A stretch of 37,710 nucleotides of DNA from JADFOJ01 sp041580235 (GCA_041580235.1 JBFGEG010000028.1:1-37710), one strand, 5' to 3'. Positions 16,333 to 27,298 are shown, numbered from the stretch's first letter. Numbers and translations are program-made. The notes: a model not told the origin generated them from the letters alone.

Positions 16333-17160
16333 ATGACTTCTGTTGAACCACTCACACGAGAAGAGCTTCTTGAGCTCGCCAGCCTGGACGCGTTCGGCCT
16401 GCTCGACGACTTCGAGGCCAAGCTGTTTACGCGCTCCTTCCACGTAGCGCCGGCAACGGTTCAGGATGAAGTCCTCCGAATGCAGGCCGAAGTGGCCGGT
16501 GACCTGCGCCTGCTTCCGGGGGAGATGCCTGACCCGGCGCTCCGCGAACGCGTGCTCAAAGCAGTCGCGGCCGCCATCGCACGGGGTGACGAGAAGCTGG
16601 CGCCGCTGGCCAGGATCGGCCGGCGCCGTCGCCACGACGACAACTCGGAGGACCGTTTCGGCCTGAACCGCTCCGGCCTCTTCTGGCGGGCGGCGTCGTT
16701 CGTCATGGCCGGGGCCTCGCTGATCATGGCCTACTTCCTGGCCATCGGCTACCAGAGCAGCACCGAGCTGGCCCGGGCCGCGATCTACGCCGACGCCAAG
16801 AAGCTCGAGGTGCTCCTCAAGCCGCCGAACAAGACGTTCCTGCTCGATGACAGTGTCAAGGTCAACCTCAACTCCGTGGACGAAACGGTCACGTGCGAGG
16901 GCGCGCTGTACCTCAACGAGCGCACACGCCAGGTCCTCATCGTCGTCGACGACCTGCCGCGCACCGAGGGCCGGGAGTACGTCCTGCAGGTCCAGCGTAA
17001 GAGCGGAGGCACCGAACCGCTGCAGGCGTTCGCCGGCCTCGGCGGCTTCGACGGCATCCGGGTGGACGACCTTGCGGCGGACCTCTTCGCCGCCGAGGTC
17101 ACCTGGCAGATCGCCGAGCTGGCCACCGGTGCCGTGCTGCTGACCAGCGCCGGAACCTGA
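16333..17160 (+). CDS. RskA-like membrane anti-sigma factor
   Basis: A 275-residue protein: a cytoplasmic N-terminal domain (about residues 1-110, LTREELLELASLDAFGLLDD, typical of anti-sigma heads), one membrane helix (about 114-137, FWRAASFVMAGASLIMAYFL), and an extracytoplasmic domain. The latter (ALYLNERTRQVLIVVDDLP, REYVLQVQRKSGGTEPLQAF, TWQIAELATGAVLLTS) matches the RskA C-terminal pattern. There is no zinc-binding HxxxCxxC motif. By position and layout it should hold the upstream ECF sigma factor inactive until a signal triggers release, probably by regulated proteolysis. The signal is unknown. Confidence 0.82.
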   Translation: MTSVEPLTREELLELASLDAFGLLDDFEAKLFTRSFHVAPATVQDEVLRMQAEVAGDLRLLPGEMPDPALRERVLKAVAAAIARGDEKLAPLARIGRRRRHDDNSEDRFGLNRSGLFWRAASFVMAGASLIMAYFLAIGYQSSTELARAAIYADAKKLEVLLKPPNKTFLLDDSVKVNLNSVDETVTCEGALYLNERTRQVLIVVDDLPRTEGREYVLQVQRKSGGTEPLQAFAGLGGFDGIRVDDLAADLFAAEVTWQIAELATGAVLLTSAGT

Positions 17161-17191
17161 CGGCCCCGCGGTCGATCGACAGATCAAGCCT

Positions 17192-19117
<1,926 letters not shown>

Positions 19118-19127
19118 GACAGCACGA

Positions 19128-19133
19128 AGTGTA
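19128..19133 (-). promoter_or_regulatory. -10-like box TACACT before the ABC-F gene
   Basis: On the minus strand TACACT ends 10 bases before the ATG at 19117, which would leave a leader of only a few bases. No good -35 is seen. Confidence 0.3.
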
Positions 19134-19212
19134 GCGCGAAGGCCCGCGTCAGCCCGGGGCGGCGTGGGCCGACTTGATTGGCCCATGCGTCTCGAAGACT
19201 CCGGCCACGTCA

Positions 19213-19218
19213 TACACT
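19213..19218 (+). promoter_or_regulatory. -10-like box TACACT before the SLC13/DASS gene
   Basis: TACACT ends 12 bases before ATG 19231 and would give a leader of about 5 bases. No clear -35 or ribosome site is seen. Confidence 0.3.
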
Positions 19219-19230
19219 GCGTGGATTCCC

Positions 19231-20712
19231 ATGCATACCCGATCCGTCGTGCAGTGGTCCGGGCTCATCGCGGGGCCCGTGCTCGCCGGCCTCTGCTACC
19301 TGCTGCTGCCCCAGCAGTATGCCGACGCCGCGACGGGGACGATGGTGCCGCTGTCCGGGCCGGGCCGCATGACGTTGGCCGTCATGACGTGGATGGCCGT
19401 GTGGTGGCTCACCGAGGCCATCGACATCTCGGCCACGGCGCTGCTGCCCATCGCCTTGCTTCCGGTCCTGGGCGCGGCCACCATCGGCGGGGCCACCGCG
19501 CCCTACGCCGACAACCTCATCTTCCTGTTCCTCGGCGGGTTCCTGCTGGCCCTGTCCATGCAGCGATGGGGGCTCGACCGGCGGATCGCGCTGATCACGC
19601 TGCGTCTCGTCGGCGACCGACCGAGAAGCATGATCGCCGGCATCATGGCGGCCACGGCGGTCATGAGCATGTTCGTGTCGAACACGGCCACCGCGGCCAT
19701 GATGCTACCGATCGCCTTGAGCGTTGTTCACCTCCTGCGTCGCGGGAACGAGTCGGACGTCCACCGCTCCAACTTCGCGGTGTGCATGATGCTGGGAATC
19801 GCCTATGCCGCCAGCATCGGCGGCATCGGAACCAAGATCGGCACGCCGCCCAACGGGATCGTGCTCGGATTCATCGAGCAGAACTACGGCCACACGATTG
19901 ATTTCGTGTCGTGGTTCAAGGTCGGGCTGCCGCTGGTGGCGGTCTTCCTGCCGCTGACCTGGCTCCTGCTCACCCGCGTCATCTATCCGGTGCCACGCGG
20001 GCGCATCGAGGGGGCACGAGAGCTCATCGCCGCCGAGTACGCGAGGCTGGGATCGACCAGCCCCGGCGAGTGGGCCACGTTCATCGTGTTCACGCTGACG
20101 GCGCTGGCGTGGATCTTCCGGCCGCTGCTGGCGCATCACCTGCTGCCGGGGCTCTCCGACGCCGGCATCGCCATCGCGGCGGCCCTGACGCTGTTCGTGA
20201 TCCCGGTCGATCGAGGCTCGCGCACGTTCGCGCTGAACTGGGACACGGCCCGCACGGTGCCGTGGGGCATCCTGATCCTGTTCGGCGGCGGGCTGAGCCT
20301 GGCCGCGGCGGTCAAGGCCAACGGGGTTGCAGAGTTCATCGGGAACCAGGCCGTCGGGTTCGGGGGCAGGGTTCCGGCCATCGTGCTGGTGCTGTCGGTC
20401 ACCGCCACGGTGATCTTCCTGACCGAGCTGACCTCGAACACCGCGACCACAGCAACCCTCGTGCCCATTCTGGCCGCGCTGGCGCCGGGTCTGGGCGTCG
20501 ACCCCTACCTGCTGATCGTTCCCGCCGCGATCGCGGCCAGCTGCGCGTTCATGATGCCCGTGGCGACGCCCCCCAACGCGATCGTCTTCGGGTCCGGTTA
20601 CCTGAGCATTCCGCAGATGTGCAAGGCGGGCCTGTGGCTCAACCTGGTCGGCATCGTGCTGATCACGATGCTCGCCTTTGCCGTGATCGTCCCTTTCCTG
20701 GGCGCCGCCTGA
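19231..20712 (+). CDS. SLC13/DASS-family sodium-coupled anion carrier
   Basis: A 493-residue inner-membrane carrier of the divalent anion:sodium symporter family (dicarboxylates, sulfate or phosphate). Both Ser-Asn-Thr sodium/substrate motifs are present: SNTATAAMMLPIAL in the first half and ELTSNTATTATLVPIL in the second, each in its hairpin region. GGIGTKIGTPPNGIVLGF and MMPVATPPNAIVFGSGYL are the matching second elements. WMAVWWLTEAIDISATALLP near the N-terminus is also typical. Unlike the SLC13-RCK gene at 10737 it has no soluble regulatory domain. The start ATG 19231 follows directly on the promoter-like box; the substrate is undetermined. Confidence 0.9.
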   Translation: MHTRSVVQWSGLIAGPVLAGLCYLLLPQQYADAATGTMVPLSGPGRMTLAVMTWMAVWWLTEAIDISATALLPIALLPVLGAATIGGATAPYADNLIFLFLGGFLLALSMQRWGLDRRIALITLRLVGDRPRSMIAGIMAATAVMSMFVSNTATAAMMLPIALSVVHLLRRGNESDVHRSNFAVCMMLGIAYAASIGGIGTKIGTPPNGIVLGFIEQNYGHTIDFVSWFKVGLPLVAVFLPLTWLLLTRVIYPVPRGRIEGARELIAAEYARLGSTSPGEWATFIVFTLTALAWIFRPLLAHHLLPGLSDAGIAIAAALTLFVIPVDRGSRTFALNWDTARTVPWGILILFGGGLSLAAAVKANGVAEFIGNQAVGFGGRVPAIVLVLSVTATVIFLTELTSNTATTATLVPILAALAPGLGVDPYLLIVPAAIAASCAFMMPVATPPNAIVFGSGYLSIPQMCKAGLWLNLVGIVLITMLAFAVIVPFLGAA

Positions 20713-20724
20713 GACCCGGCCAGC

Positions 20725-20730
20725 TAGACT
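20725..20730 (+). promoter_or_regulatory. -10-like box TAGACT before the zinc-ribbon gene
   Basis: TAGACT ends 6 bases before GTG 20737, so a transcript would begin at or next to the start codon. No ribosome site is present. Confidence 0.35.
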
Positions 20731-20736
20731 AAGGCC

Positions 20737-22203
20737 GTGCGGAGCGGAGACCTCGGCTACTGGATGCTCTGGGTGCTCGGCGGCATCGCCTTTGTCGGGT
20801 GCCTGGGTGTCACGTGGTGGGGGCTCTTCGGCGATCGCGCCCGCGGGCGCCGCCGATGCCCGAGGTGCTGGTACGACCTCTCGCACTCTCCCGGCATGCA
20901 GTGTGCCGAGTGCGGCCACACGGCCGCGAGCGAGCGGCACCTGTTCCGGACACGCCGACGCGTCCTGCCCGCGCTGGCCGCCGCCCTGATCGCGTCGCTC
21001 GGCGCTTCCTGGGCCCTCGAACGCGCCCAGCAGCGTGGCTGGGTGACCATGCTGCCGACGCGGGTCATCGTGATGAGCCTGCCGTTGGTCGGCGGCGCGT
21101 ACGGCGAGCTCACCACGGAGCTGACGACACGGATCGGACGAAGCAAGCTGAGCAACGGGCAGCTGCAGGATGTCGTGGATCGCTGCATCGCCGGCGACCG
21201 GCTGGCTCGACCCGTGTCACCGAGCTGGGAAGGCAAGTACGGCGTGCTGCTTGACTACTGCCGGAGCAACGCACCCAAGGAGCTGAATCTCGACCCTGCG
21301 CTGGCCCGGTTACCGGCTCGCGTGGAGATCACCAGCCGCCGCGTCTGGCCGGAGGATGCGCCGCTGTGCCTCGATCTGGACGTGCGCGACTGGTGGCCCG
21401 CGGGAACCGAGTGCCGCGTCCTCCTGACGCCGGAGTGGGCCGGCGGGCAGCCCGTCACGGTGTGGCGGGACGCCGCGCCGTCGGTGCCGCGGGGCTTCGG
21501 CAATCCGAGCGGCCGCACCCGTCCCTATCCGCTGGTGATCGACCCGCCGCCGACGTCGCCCGCCGTCTTCGAGGTGGTCCTGGAGCGTCTGGTGCCCGCC
21601 GGTGAGGACCCCGCCTGGGAGCCCGTACAGCGTGAGAGGATCAGCGTGGAGTTCGAGCTCGACGGATTCCTCTCCGAGACGGTGCACCCGAACGTCGATG
21701 AGCAGCTGGACGCGGCGGTGCGCTCGACCTTCTCCCAGGGAGTCGTGAAGTGGACGAGCGGCCGGTCACCGGTCCGCGTGCGGTTCGATCCCCGGTCGAC
21801 CTACCGGCTGGGTGCGCAGGACACCGCGATCGGTGCCAGCGTCGATGTCCTGCACGACGGCGTTCTCGCCCGCCGGCTGGAGATCTGGTGGCCGACGGAG
21901 CCCGTCCGTGACGGTGAAGTGGGATGGGTCGTCGCCTTCGAGGACGAGGACCTGATCACCTCCGCCAACGCCGAGGACGGCCGCTGGCAGCTCCGCGTGC
22001 GCGGCGACCCCGTCCTGGCCCTGCGGGCCGGCGCGGTCGAGAGCTACTGGGCGGGCGATTTCATCGTGCCGCTCGAAATCGACCGGCGCGACACCGTCGC
22101 GCCCCCCAAGTACTGGTGGCGGGATCAGATCGAGCAGATGCCGATTGCGGCCCCCACCCCCGGAGGATCCGACGATGGCCGACCCGACACAGCAGACGGT
22201 TGA
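20737..22203 (+). CDS. Membrane protein with N-terminal zinc ribbon, unknown function
   Basis: A 488-residue protein starting at GTG 20737. It opens with a membrane helix (about residues 8-31), then a four-cysteine zinc ribbon (CPRCWYDL near 41-48 and CAECGHT near 56-62), a second helix (about 75-92) and a long soluble part of about 390 residues, presumably outside the membrane. The CPRCWYDL...CxECG ribbon is a form I associate with planctomycete membrane proteins of unknown function. No catalytic motif is evident in the C-terminal part, which looks beta-rich. Its end overlaps the VOC gene by 29 bases, so the two are coupled. Confidence 0.75.
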   Translation: MRSGDLGYWMLWVLGGIAFVGCLGVTWWGLFGDRARGRRRCPRCWYDLSHSPGMQCAECGHTAASERHLFRTRRRVLPALAAALIASLGASWALERAQQRGWVTMLPTRVIVMSLPLVGGAYGELTTELTTRIGRSKLSNGQLQDVVDRCIAGDRLARPVSPSWEGKYGVLLDYCRSNAPKELNLDPALARLPARVEITSRRVWPEDAPLCLDLDVRDWWPAGTECRVLLTPEWAGGQPVTVWRDAAPSVPRGFGNPSGRTRPYPLVIDPPPTSPAVFEVVLERLVPAGEDPAWEPVQRERISVEFELDGFLSETVHPNVDEQLDAAVRSTFSQGVVKWTSGRSPVRVRFDPRSTYRLGAQDTAIGASVDVLHDGVLARRLEIWWPTEPVRDGEVGWVVAFEDEDLITSANAEDGRWQLRVRGDPVLALRAGAVESYWAGDFIVPLEIDRRDTVAPPKYWWRDQIEQMPIAAPTPGGSDDGRPDTADG

Positions 22204-22573
22204 GCACCTCATCGAGGGCGGAAGCCCCACGATCTACGTCTCGGACATGGACCGCGCGGTGCGGTTCTACACCGACAGCCTCGGCCTGAGCGTCCAGTAC
22301 CGCGCCGGCAACGAGTTCGCGATGATCGACGCCGGTCACGGTTTCATGATCGGGCTGCACCCGGCGTCGGCGCAGGGCCCCGACCCCGGAAGTCGAGGCG
22401 CGATCTCCGTCGGCTTCACCGTGACGGCTCCCCTGGAGCAGGTCGTGGAGACACTGCAGCAGCGCGGCGTGACCTTCCGCGGCCCCATCAAGGACGACGA
22501 CCCGGTGCGGATCGCCTTCTTCGGCGATCCCGACGGCAACGACCTGTACCTCTGTCAGGTCTCCCACGGGTAG
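22175..22573 (+). CDS. VOC-family (glyoxalase/bleomycin-resistance fold) protein
   Basis: A 132-residue vicinal-oxygen-chelate protein made of two paired beta-alpha-beta-beta-beta units. Unit one is TIYVSDMDRAVRFYTDSLGL followed by FAMIDAGHGFMIGLHP; unit two is ISVGFTVTAPLEQVVETLQQ followed by IAFFGDPDGNDLYLCQV. The family includes metal-dependent lyases, dioxygenases and antibiotic-binding proteins, and short single-domain members like this one are rarely assignable. A CGGAGGA ribosome site at 22161 precedes ATG 22175, inside the end of the zinc-ribbon gene. Confidence 0.85.
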   Translation: MADPTQQTVEHLIEGGSPTIYVSDMDRAVRFYTDSLGLSVQYRAGNEFAMIDAGHGFMIGLHPASAQGPDPGSRGAISVGFTVTAPLEQVVETLQQRGVTFRGPIKDDDPVRIAFFGDPDGNDLYLCQVSHG

Positions 22574-22597
22574 ACCTGTCGCCGGTCCTCGCTCTCT

Positions 22598-24427
22598 TCA
22601 GTCAGGGTCAGACGGCTCGGCCGCCTCCACCTCGCCGTAGAACCGCCATGCCGGCTCGTGGTCGCGGCGCACCGGTTCGCCCGTGAGGGCGGCCCGCACC
22701 ATCTCGATGGGGATCGAGTTCTGCATGAGCACCGCGTCGTGGAACTCGCGGTTGGTCATCCGCCCGGCTTCCACCAGCTCTCGGTGCAGGGCCCGCAGCT
22801 GCAGGCCGCCGAGCATGTACGCCGCCTGGTAGAGCGGCCCGTAGACGCCGCTGACCGATCGCCTCACCTCGGCCGTGGCGTTGTTTCGCTCGTGACCGAC
22901 GTTCTCGATGAGGAACTCGATGGCCTCCTGGGGGCTCATCTGTCCGAGGTGAAAGCTCAGCGAGAAGATAATGCGGGCGCAGCGGTGAGTGCGCCAGAAG
23001 AGCATCCCGATCCGGTTCTCCGGCGACTGGGGAAAACCGAGGTCCCACAGCAGCATCTCCCAGTACAACGCCCAGCCTTCGCCCCAGAAGGGCGTGCTGA
23101 ACGTGCGGCGGTGGGTGCGGTGGCGGCGTGTCATGAACCCCTGAAGATGATGGCCGGGGATCAGCTCGTGGTGCACGGTCGCCCGCGCGAAGTGAATGTT
23201 GTTGCCCCGCATGCTCATGAGCTTGTCGCCGTGGGCCATATCCTGGGTCGGATAGGCGACCATGATGACCTCGCCGCCGAGAAAGTACGGGCTCGTCTTC
23301 TGTCGTTGTGGCGACATCATCTCCATCCGCCACGTCTCTTTGCAGAGCTCGGGGATGGTGACCAGATCACGGGCCTCGAGAAACTCCACCGCCTCCCAGG
23401 CGAGGTCGCGCACGAGCTGCGGCTGCTCGCCGGGGCCGACGTGCTGGCTCTTGACGTGCTCGAGGGCGGCCCGCCAGTCGTCACCAAAGCCCAGCGCCTC
23501 AGCCGCGCGGAGCATCTCGGCCCGGCACCACGCCAGCTCGCGGCGGGCGATGGCCAGCAGCTCCTCGGGTGTGTAGGGGATCATCTCGAGATCAAGCCGG
23601 GTGAGCAGCTCGTCGCGGCCGATCGGGTCACCGATGATGGGTTCGTCGGGCTCGTCGTCCGCGTCGTCATCGATCCCGACGAGCCGCTTGCGGATGAGCT
23701 TCGCGTACTCGGCGAGCTGCGTGTCCACCTCCTTGTAGGGCTCCGCGACCCACCACGTGAAGATCGGGTCATAGCCCGCGTAGAACTCGTACCAGCCTTG
23801 TAGTGTCTGCCGCAGGCGGTCGACCATCCGGGCCGCCCGGTAGGCGACCGGCTTGCCGTACCCGGCGCGGTCGTCGCGGGCGGACTCGGCATCGTCGCCC
23901 GCGCCCGCCTTGACCGTCTCCTGCGCCGCCTCGATCCCGTCGGCCAGGGCCGCGATCCGGGCCGCGATCAGCTCGGCGTCGATCGGCTCGAGCTGCCGGC
24001 GGTCGTCCTGGAGCTCGACGATCAACGGCGCGAAGGCGATGAGCCCACGGATCTGCGTCTGCTTCTCCAGCTCGTGTTCGAGGGCCCGCAGCCGGTAACG
24101 CAGCTCGTTTCGGAACAGGACGTAGTCGATCCGCCCGTCCGGATCGAGCGTCTCGAAGTCCGTCGCCTCCAGGGTGTACAGCCACGACCGCAGGAACCGC
24201 TCCCGTCGTTCGAAGCCGCGCGGCGACATCGGCGCGTCGTAGAAACGGTCGAGATTGCGCCGATCCGCCGCGTAGCGCTCGATCAACGCGCGCATGGGCT
24301 GAAGGGTGACGTCGACGGACTCATAGGGGAACTCGGCGGCGGCGGCATCGGTTTCGGCGGCGAGCGCAGCCTCACCGGGCAGCCCGATGCACAGCGCAGC
24401 GCCGATTGATATCAGAACGTGCTTCAC
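22598..24427 (-). CDS. Exported DUF885-family putative metallopeptidase
   Basis: A 609-residue protein with a signal peptide (KHVLISIGAALCIGLPGEAALA) starting at GTG 24427, preceded by an AGGAAGGA ribosome site. The DUF885 marks are clear in the second half: the zinc-site-like VHHELIPGHHLQGFMTRRHR, then EGWALYWEMLLWDLGF, and IGMLFWRTHRCARIIFSLSF. The motif resembles the HExxH class of gluzincins with an insertion, and family members are treated as carboxypeptidase-like metalloproteins, though few have been characterised. An aspartate-rich stretch (GIDDDADDEPDEP) lies in the middle. The product should be periplasmic or secreted. Confidence 0.85.
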   Translation of the reverse strand: MKHVLISIGAALCIGLPGEAALAAETDAAAAEFPYESVDVTLQPMRALIERYAADRRNLDRFYDAPMSPRGFERRERFLRSWLYTLEATDFETLDPDGRIDYVLFRNELRYRLRALEHELEKQTQIRGLIAFAPLIVELQDDRRQLEPIDAELIAARIAALADGIEAAQETVKAGAGDDAESARDDRAGYGKPVAYRAARMVDRLRQTLQGWYEFYAGYDPIFTWWVAEPYKEVDTQLAEYAKLIRKRLVGIDDDADDEPDEPIIGDPIGRDELLTRLDLEMIPYTPEELLAIARRELAWCRAEMLRAAEALGFGDDWRAALEHVKSQHVGPGEQPQLVRDLAWEAVEFLEARDLVTIPELCKETWRMEMMSPQRQKTSPYFLGGEVIMVAYPTQDMAHGDKLMSMRGNNIHFARATVHHELIPGHHLQGFMTRRHRTHRRTFSTPFWGEGWALYWEMLLWDLGFPQSPENRIGMLFWRTHRCARIIFSLSFHLGQMSPQEAIEFLIENVGHERNNATAEVRRSVSGVYGPLYQAAYMLGGLQLRALHRELVEAGRMTNREFHDAVLMQNSIPIEMVRAALTGEPVRRDHEPAWRFYGEVEAAEPSDPD

Positions 24428-24452
24428 GACGTCTTCCTTCCTGCTGCCGGTG

Positions 24453-24962
24453 TCAGCCCATCGTGGACGGCAGGCCCAGGCTGCGTCGCACGGCCGACAG
24501 CTGCCCGGCGTGGAAGCCCTCGTGCCAGGCGAGCGATGGCAGGACGGCCGCGTTGTTGGGAGCAAACACGTTCCAGCCTTCGGGCAGCGGCGTCAGGAGC
24601 TGCTGCTCGTCCAATGATTCGATCCAGTCGATCAGGGCCTTGCGTGTCCGCTTCAGTGCCGCCTTGATGTCGTCGAGCGACGGGTACTTCGAGGCGTCCG
24701 GAGACGGCTTGGAGCCCATGCCGAACAGCTCCTTCCAGGACTCGTCGATCACCGACTCGCGCTGGCCGAGGGCCGCCGTGAAGCCGTCGTCGGAGTAGGC
24801 CAGGTGCCCCAGCACCCAGATGGCGTGGTTGGCATGGGGAACGGGCTGATGGCAGAGCTTGTCGGCGGGAATGTCGTCGACGAGCTTCAGCGTCTGACGC
24901 CGGGCGAGGTCGAGGGCGGCCTTTCCGTTCTCGACGAGGTTGGAGGCGGCGGCAGTGGTCAT
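24453..24962 (-). CDS. DinB-like four-helix protein
   Basis: A 169-residue protein of the DinB/YfiT-like metal-binding four-helix superfamily. Histidines in the expected places are H47 in PHANHAIWVLGHLAYSD (first ligand region) and the late HEGFHAGQLSAVRRSLGLP, a characteristic DinB ending. An AAGGAG ribosome site lies before ATG 24962. Family members are thiol-dependent transferases or stress-induced proteins; the substrate is unknown. It lies between the DUF885 and SRAP genes on the same strand, 18 bases from SRAP, and is likely co-transcribed. Confidence 0.85.
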   Translation of the reverse strand: MTTAAASNLVENGKAALDLARRQTLKLVDDIPADKLCHQPVPHANHAIWVLGHLAYSDDGFTAALGQRESVIDESWKELFGMGSKPSPDASKYPSLDDIKAALKRTRKALIDWIESLDEQQLLTPLPEGWNVFAPNNAAVLPSLAWHEGFHAGQLSAVRRSLGLPSTMG

Positions 24963-24980
24963 GGGGAGGGCTCCTTCTGA

Positions 24981-25670
24981 TCAATCGAACAGTGTACCGG
25001 TCGACTGCGGCAGGTCCCGCACGGCCAGGGGCTCCACGCAGGTCTGGTCATCGTTCTCGGTGCGGTTGACACGCCGGCTGACGGGGTACGCCGTGAGGAG
25101 ATCGTCGGGGGCGGGAGCGAGCAGGTCGCGGCCGGGCGACGTCACCTCGGGGTCCAGCCAGCTGGCGTACGACGCCGGGTCGAGGATCACGGGCATGCGG
25201 TCGTGCAGGGGCTTCGTCGTGCGGTTGGGGGCCGTCGTCAGGATGGCACACTGCTCGATCGGGGCCCCGTCCGGCCCCTCGCCCCGGTCCCAGATGCCGG
25301 CGAAGGCGAAGACGCGGCGATCGTCTCGCTGGATGTGAAACGGCTGCTTGGCGTCACCCAGCTTCTGCCATTCGTAGAAGCCGGTCGCCGGCACGAGGCA
25401 GCGACGAGCGCCGAAGGCACGCCCGAACTTCTTCTCGACCGTCTCCGAGCGGGCGTTGATCAGCGGCCTTGGCCCGTCCCACCACGACGGCGTGAGCCCC
25501 CAGAAGACCATGTCCAGCCGGCGCTGACCGGTCTCCGGATCAACACGCACGACGGGGATGTCCTGGGTCGGCGCGATGTTGTAGCGTGGCGGGACGGCGA
25601 TCGCCTCGGCCAGGGCGAAGGCCTCCACGATCTCCTGCGGTGTCGCCTCCAGGCTGTAGCGGCCGCACAC
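24981..25670 (-). CDS. SRAP-domain protein (YedK/HMCES-like)
   Basis: A 229-residue SOS-response-associated peptidase that protects abasic sites in single-stranded DNA by forming a covalent link through its N-terminal cysteine. The catalytic residues are all present: Cys2 (MCGRYS), N72 in INARSE, E100 in GFYEW and H156 in HDRMPVIL, with the usual RYNIAPTQDIPVV. The start is GTG 25670, forced by the need for Cys at position 2. A TACCAT box lies 5 bases upstream. It is divergent from gnd across about 100 bases. Confidence 0.94.
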   Translation of the reverse strand: MCGRYSLEATPQEIVEAFALAEAIAVPPRYNIAPTQDIPVVRVDPETGQRRLDMVFWGLTPSWWDGPRPLINARSETVEKKFGRAFGARRCLVPATGFYEWQKLGDAKQPFHIQRDDRRVFAFAGIWDRGEGPDGAPIEQCAILTTAPNRTTKPLHDRMPVILDPASYASWLDPEVTSPGRDLLAPAPDDLLTAYPVSRRVNRTENDDQTCVEPLAVRDLPQSTGTLFD

Positions 25671-25675
25671 GGTGA

Positions 25676-25681
25676 ATGGTA
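25676..25681 (-). promoter_or_regulatory. -10-like box TACCAT before the SRAP gene
   Basis: On the minus strand TACCAT ends 5 bases before GTG 25670. Because Cys2 fixes that start, this is the clearest candidate leaderless promoter in the window. Confidence 0.4.
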
Positions 25682-25758
25682 GGAAGGCACGGAGGGAGCA
25701 TCGATTCCGAGCTCTTTCTTGGTGCCATGGCGTCTCCCGGTTCTCGTGCCTGTCCTGT

Positions 25759-25764
25759 TACCAT
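25759..25764 (+). promoter_or_regulatory. -10-like box TACCAT before gnd
   Basis: TACCAT ends 7 bases before ATG 25772 and there is no ribosome site between. It is the same hexamer at the same spacing as for the divergent SRAP gene. Confidence 0.4.
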
Positions 25765-25771
25765 TGCCTCC

Positions 25772-27286
25772 ATGGCCGCGCCATGCGACGTCGGACTCAT
25801 CGGGCTGGGGGTCATGGGCCGCAACCTGGTCCTCAACATGGCCGACCACGGCTACCGCGTGGCCGTGTACAACCGCACGACGTCGGCCACGGACGATTTT
25901 CTGTCACGCCACGGCGGTGATCCCTTTCCGGGAGCGGGCGGGATCGAGGGCTGCCGCACCCTGGACGCGTTCGTGCGGGCCGTGAAGGCCCCGCGGGTGA
26001 TGATCGTCCTGGTCAAGGCCGGGCCCGCGGTGGACGCCGTGTGCGATCAGCTCATCCAAGCCGGGGCGGGCCCCGACGACATCGTCGTCGACGGGGGCAA
26101 CAGCCTGTGGACCGACACGATCCGCCGCGAGCGCGAGTACCGGGGCCGCCTGCAGTTCTTCGGCTCGGGCGTCTCCGGCGGCGAAGTCGGCGCCCGCTTC
26201 GGGCCGTCGCTCATGCCCGGCGGCGACCGCGACGCGTGGGCCCGTCTGCGGCCGATCTGGGAGGCCATCGCGGCCAAGGTCGATCCGGCCACGGGCCGGC
26301 CGCTGGAGGATGCCACGCCCGGTGATCCGGTGACGGGCGGCGAGCCGTGCACGACCTACCTCGGCCCCGACGGCGCCGGCCACTACGTCAAGATGGTGCA
26401 CAACGGCATCGAGTACGCCGACATGCAGCTCATCGGCGAAGCGTACCACCTGCTGCGCGTCGCCGCCGATCTGTCACCGCCGCAGCTCGGTGACATCTTC
26501 GCCGCGTACAACCGCGGCGAGCTCGAGAGCTATCTGATCGAGATCACCGCCGACATCCTCAAGCAGACGGACCCCGTCACCGGCAAACCCATCGTGGACG
26601 TGATCCTGGACCGCGCGGGCATGAAGGGAACCGGCACCTGGACGGCCGTCAACGCCCTGGAGCTCGGGGTGCCGGCCGTGTCCATCGCCGCCGCCGTCTT
26701 CGCCCGCGCCATGAGCGCCGCCAAGGACGAGCGTGTCGCCGCGTCGAAGACCTTGACCGGCTCCAACTCGCACGCAGGCTCCGCCGGCGGCAAGTCTCTT
26801 CCCGACGCCGTCGGCGACGCGCTGTACTGCTCCAAGATCTGCGCCTACGCCCAGGGGTTCCAGCTCATGCGGGCCGCCCAGGCCGAGCACGGCTGGGATC
26901 TCGACTTCGGCGAGATCGCCCGGATCTGGCGGGGCGGCTGCATCATTCGGGCCGTGTTCCTGCAGAAGATCACCGAGGCGTACCGCCGCGCGCCGGATCT
27001 GGCCAACCTGCTGCTGGATCCCTTCTTCGCGCAGGAGATCACGCGCCGGCAGGACAACTGGCGCGGCGTCGTGGCCCGGGCCGCCATGACCGGCGTGCCC
27101 TGCCCCGCCTTCGCCTCGGCGCTGGCCTACTACGACGCCTACCGCACCGAAACATTGCCCGCGAGCCTGCTGCAGGCGCAGCGGGACTACTTCGGCGCCC
27201 ACACCTTCGAGCGTGTGGACCAGCCGCGGGGCAAGCACTTCCACCTCGACTGGCCCACCCCCCAGCGCCAGCAGGTGGAGGCCTAG
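25772..27286 (+). CDS. gnd: 6-phosphogluconate dehydrogenase (decarboxylating)
   Basis: Converts 6-phosphogluconate to ribulose 5-phosphate in the oxidative pentose phosphate pathway. The 504-residue protein has the NADP-binding GLIGLGVMGRNLVLNMADHG, then VVDGGNS, the substrate loop GSGVSGGEVGARFGPSLMPG, the catalytic lysine segment YVKMVHNGIEYADMQ, and the C-terminal RGGCIIRAVFLQKITEAY. It is about 30 residues longer than typical enzymes; part of the excess is an insertion before GEPCTTYLGPDGAGHY (VDPATGRPLEDATPGDPVTG). The frame extends upstream to 25676, but the Rossmann fold fixes the start at ATG 25772. Confidence 0.96.
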   Translation: MAAPCDVGLIGLGVMGRNLVLNMADHGYRVAVYNRTTSATDDFLSRHGGDPFPGAGGIEGCRTLDAFVRAVKAPRVMIVLVKAGPAVDAVCDQLIQAGAGPDDIVVDGGNSLWTDTIRREREYRGRLQFFGSGVSGGEVGARFGPSLMPGGDRDAWARLRPIWEAIAAKVDPATGRPLEDATPGDPVTGGEPCTTYLGPDGAGHYVKMVHNGIEYADMQLIGEAYHLLRVAADLSPPQLGDIFAAYNRGELESYLIEITADILKQTDPVTGKPIVDVILDRAGMKGTGTWTAVNALELGVPAVSIAAAVFARAMSAAKDERVAASKTLTGSNSHAGSAGGKSLPDAVGDALYCSKICAYAQGFQLMRAAQAEHGWDLDFGEIARIWRGGCIIRAVFLQKITEAYRRAPDLANLLLDPFFAQEITRRQDNWRGVVARAAMTGVPCPAFASALAYYDAYRTETLPASLLQAQRDYFGAHTFERVDQPRGKHFHLDWPTPQRQQVEA

Positions 27287-27298
27287 GGGACGAACACG

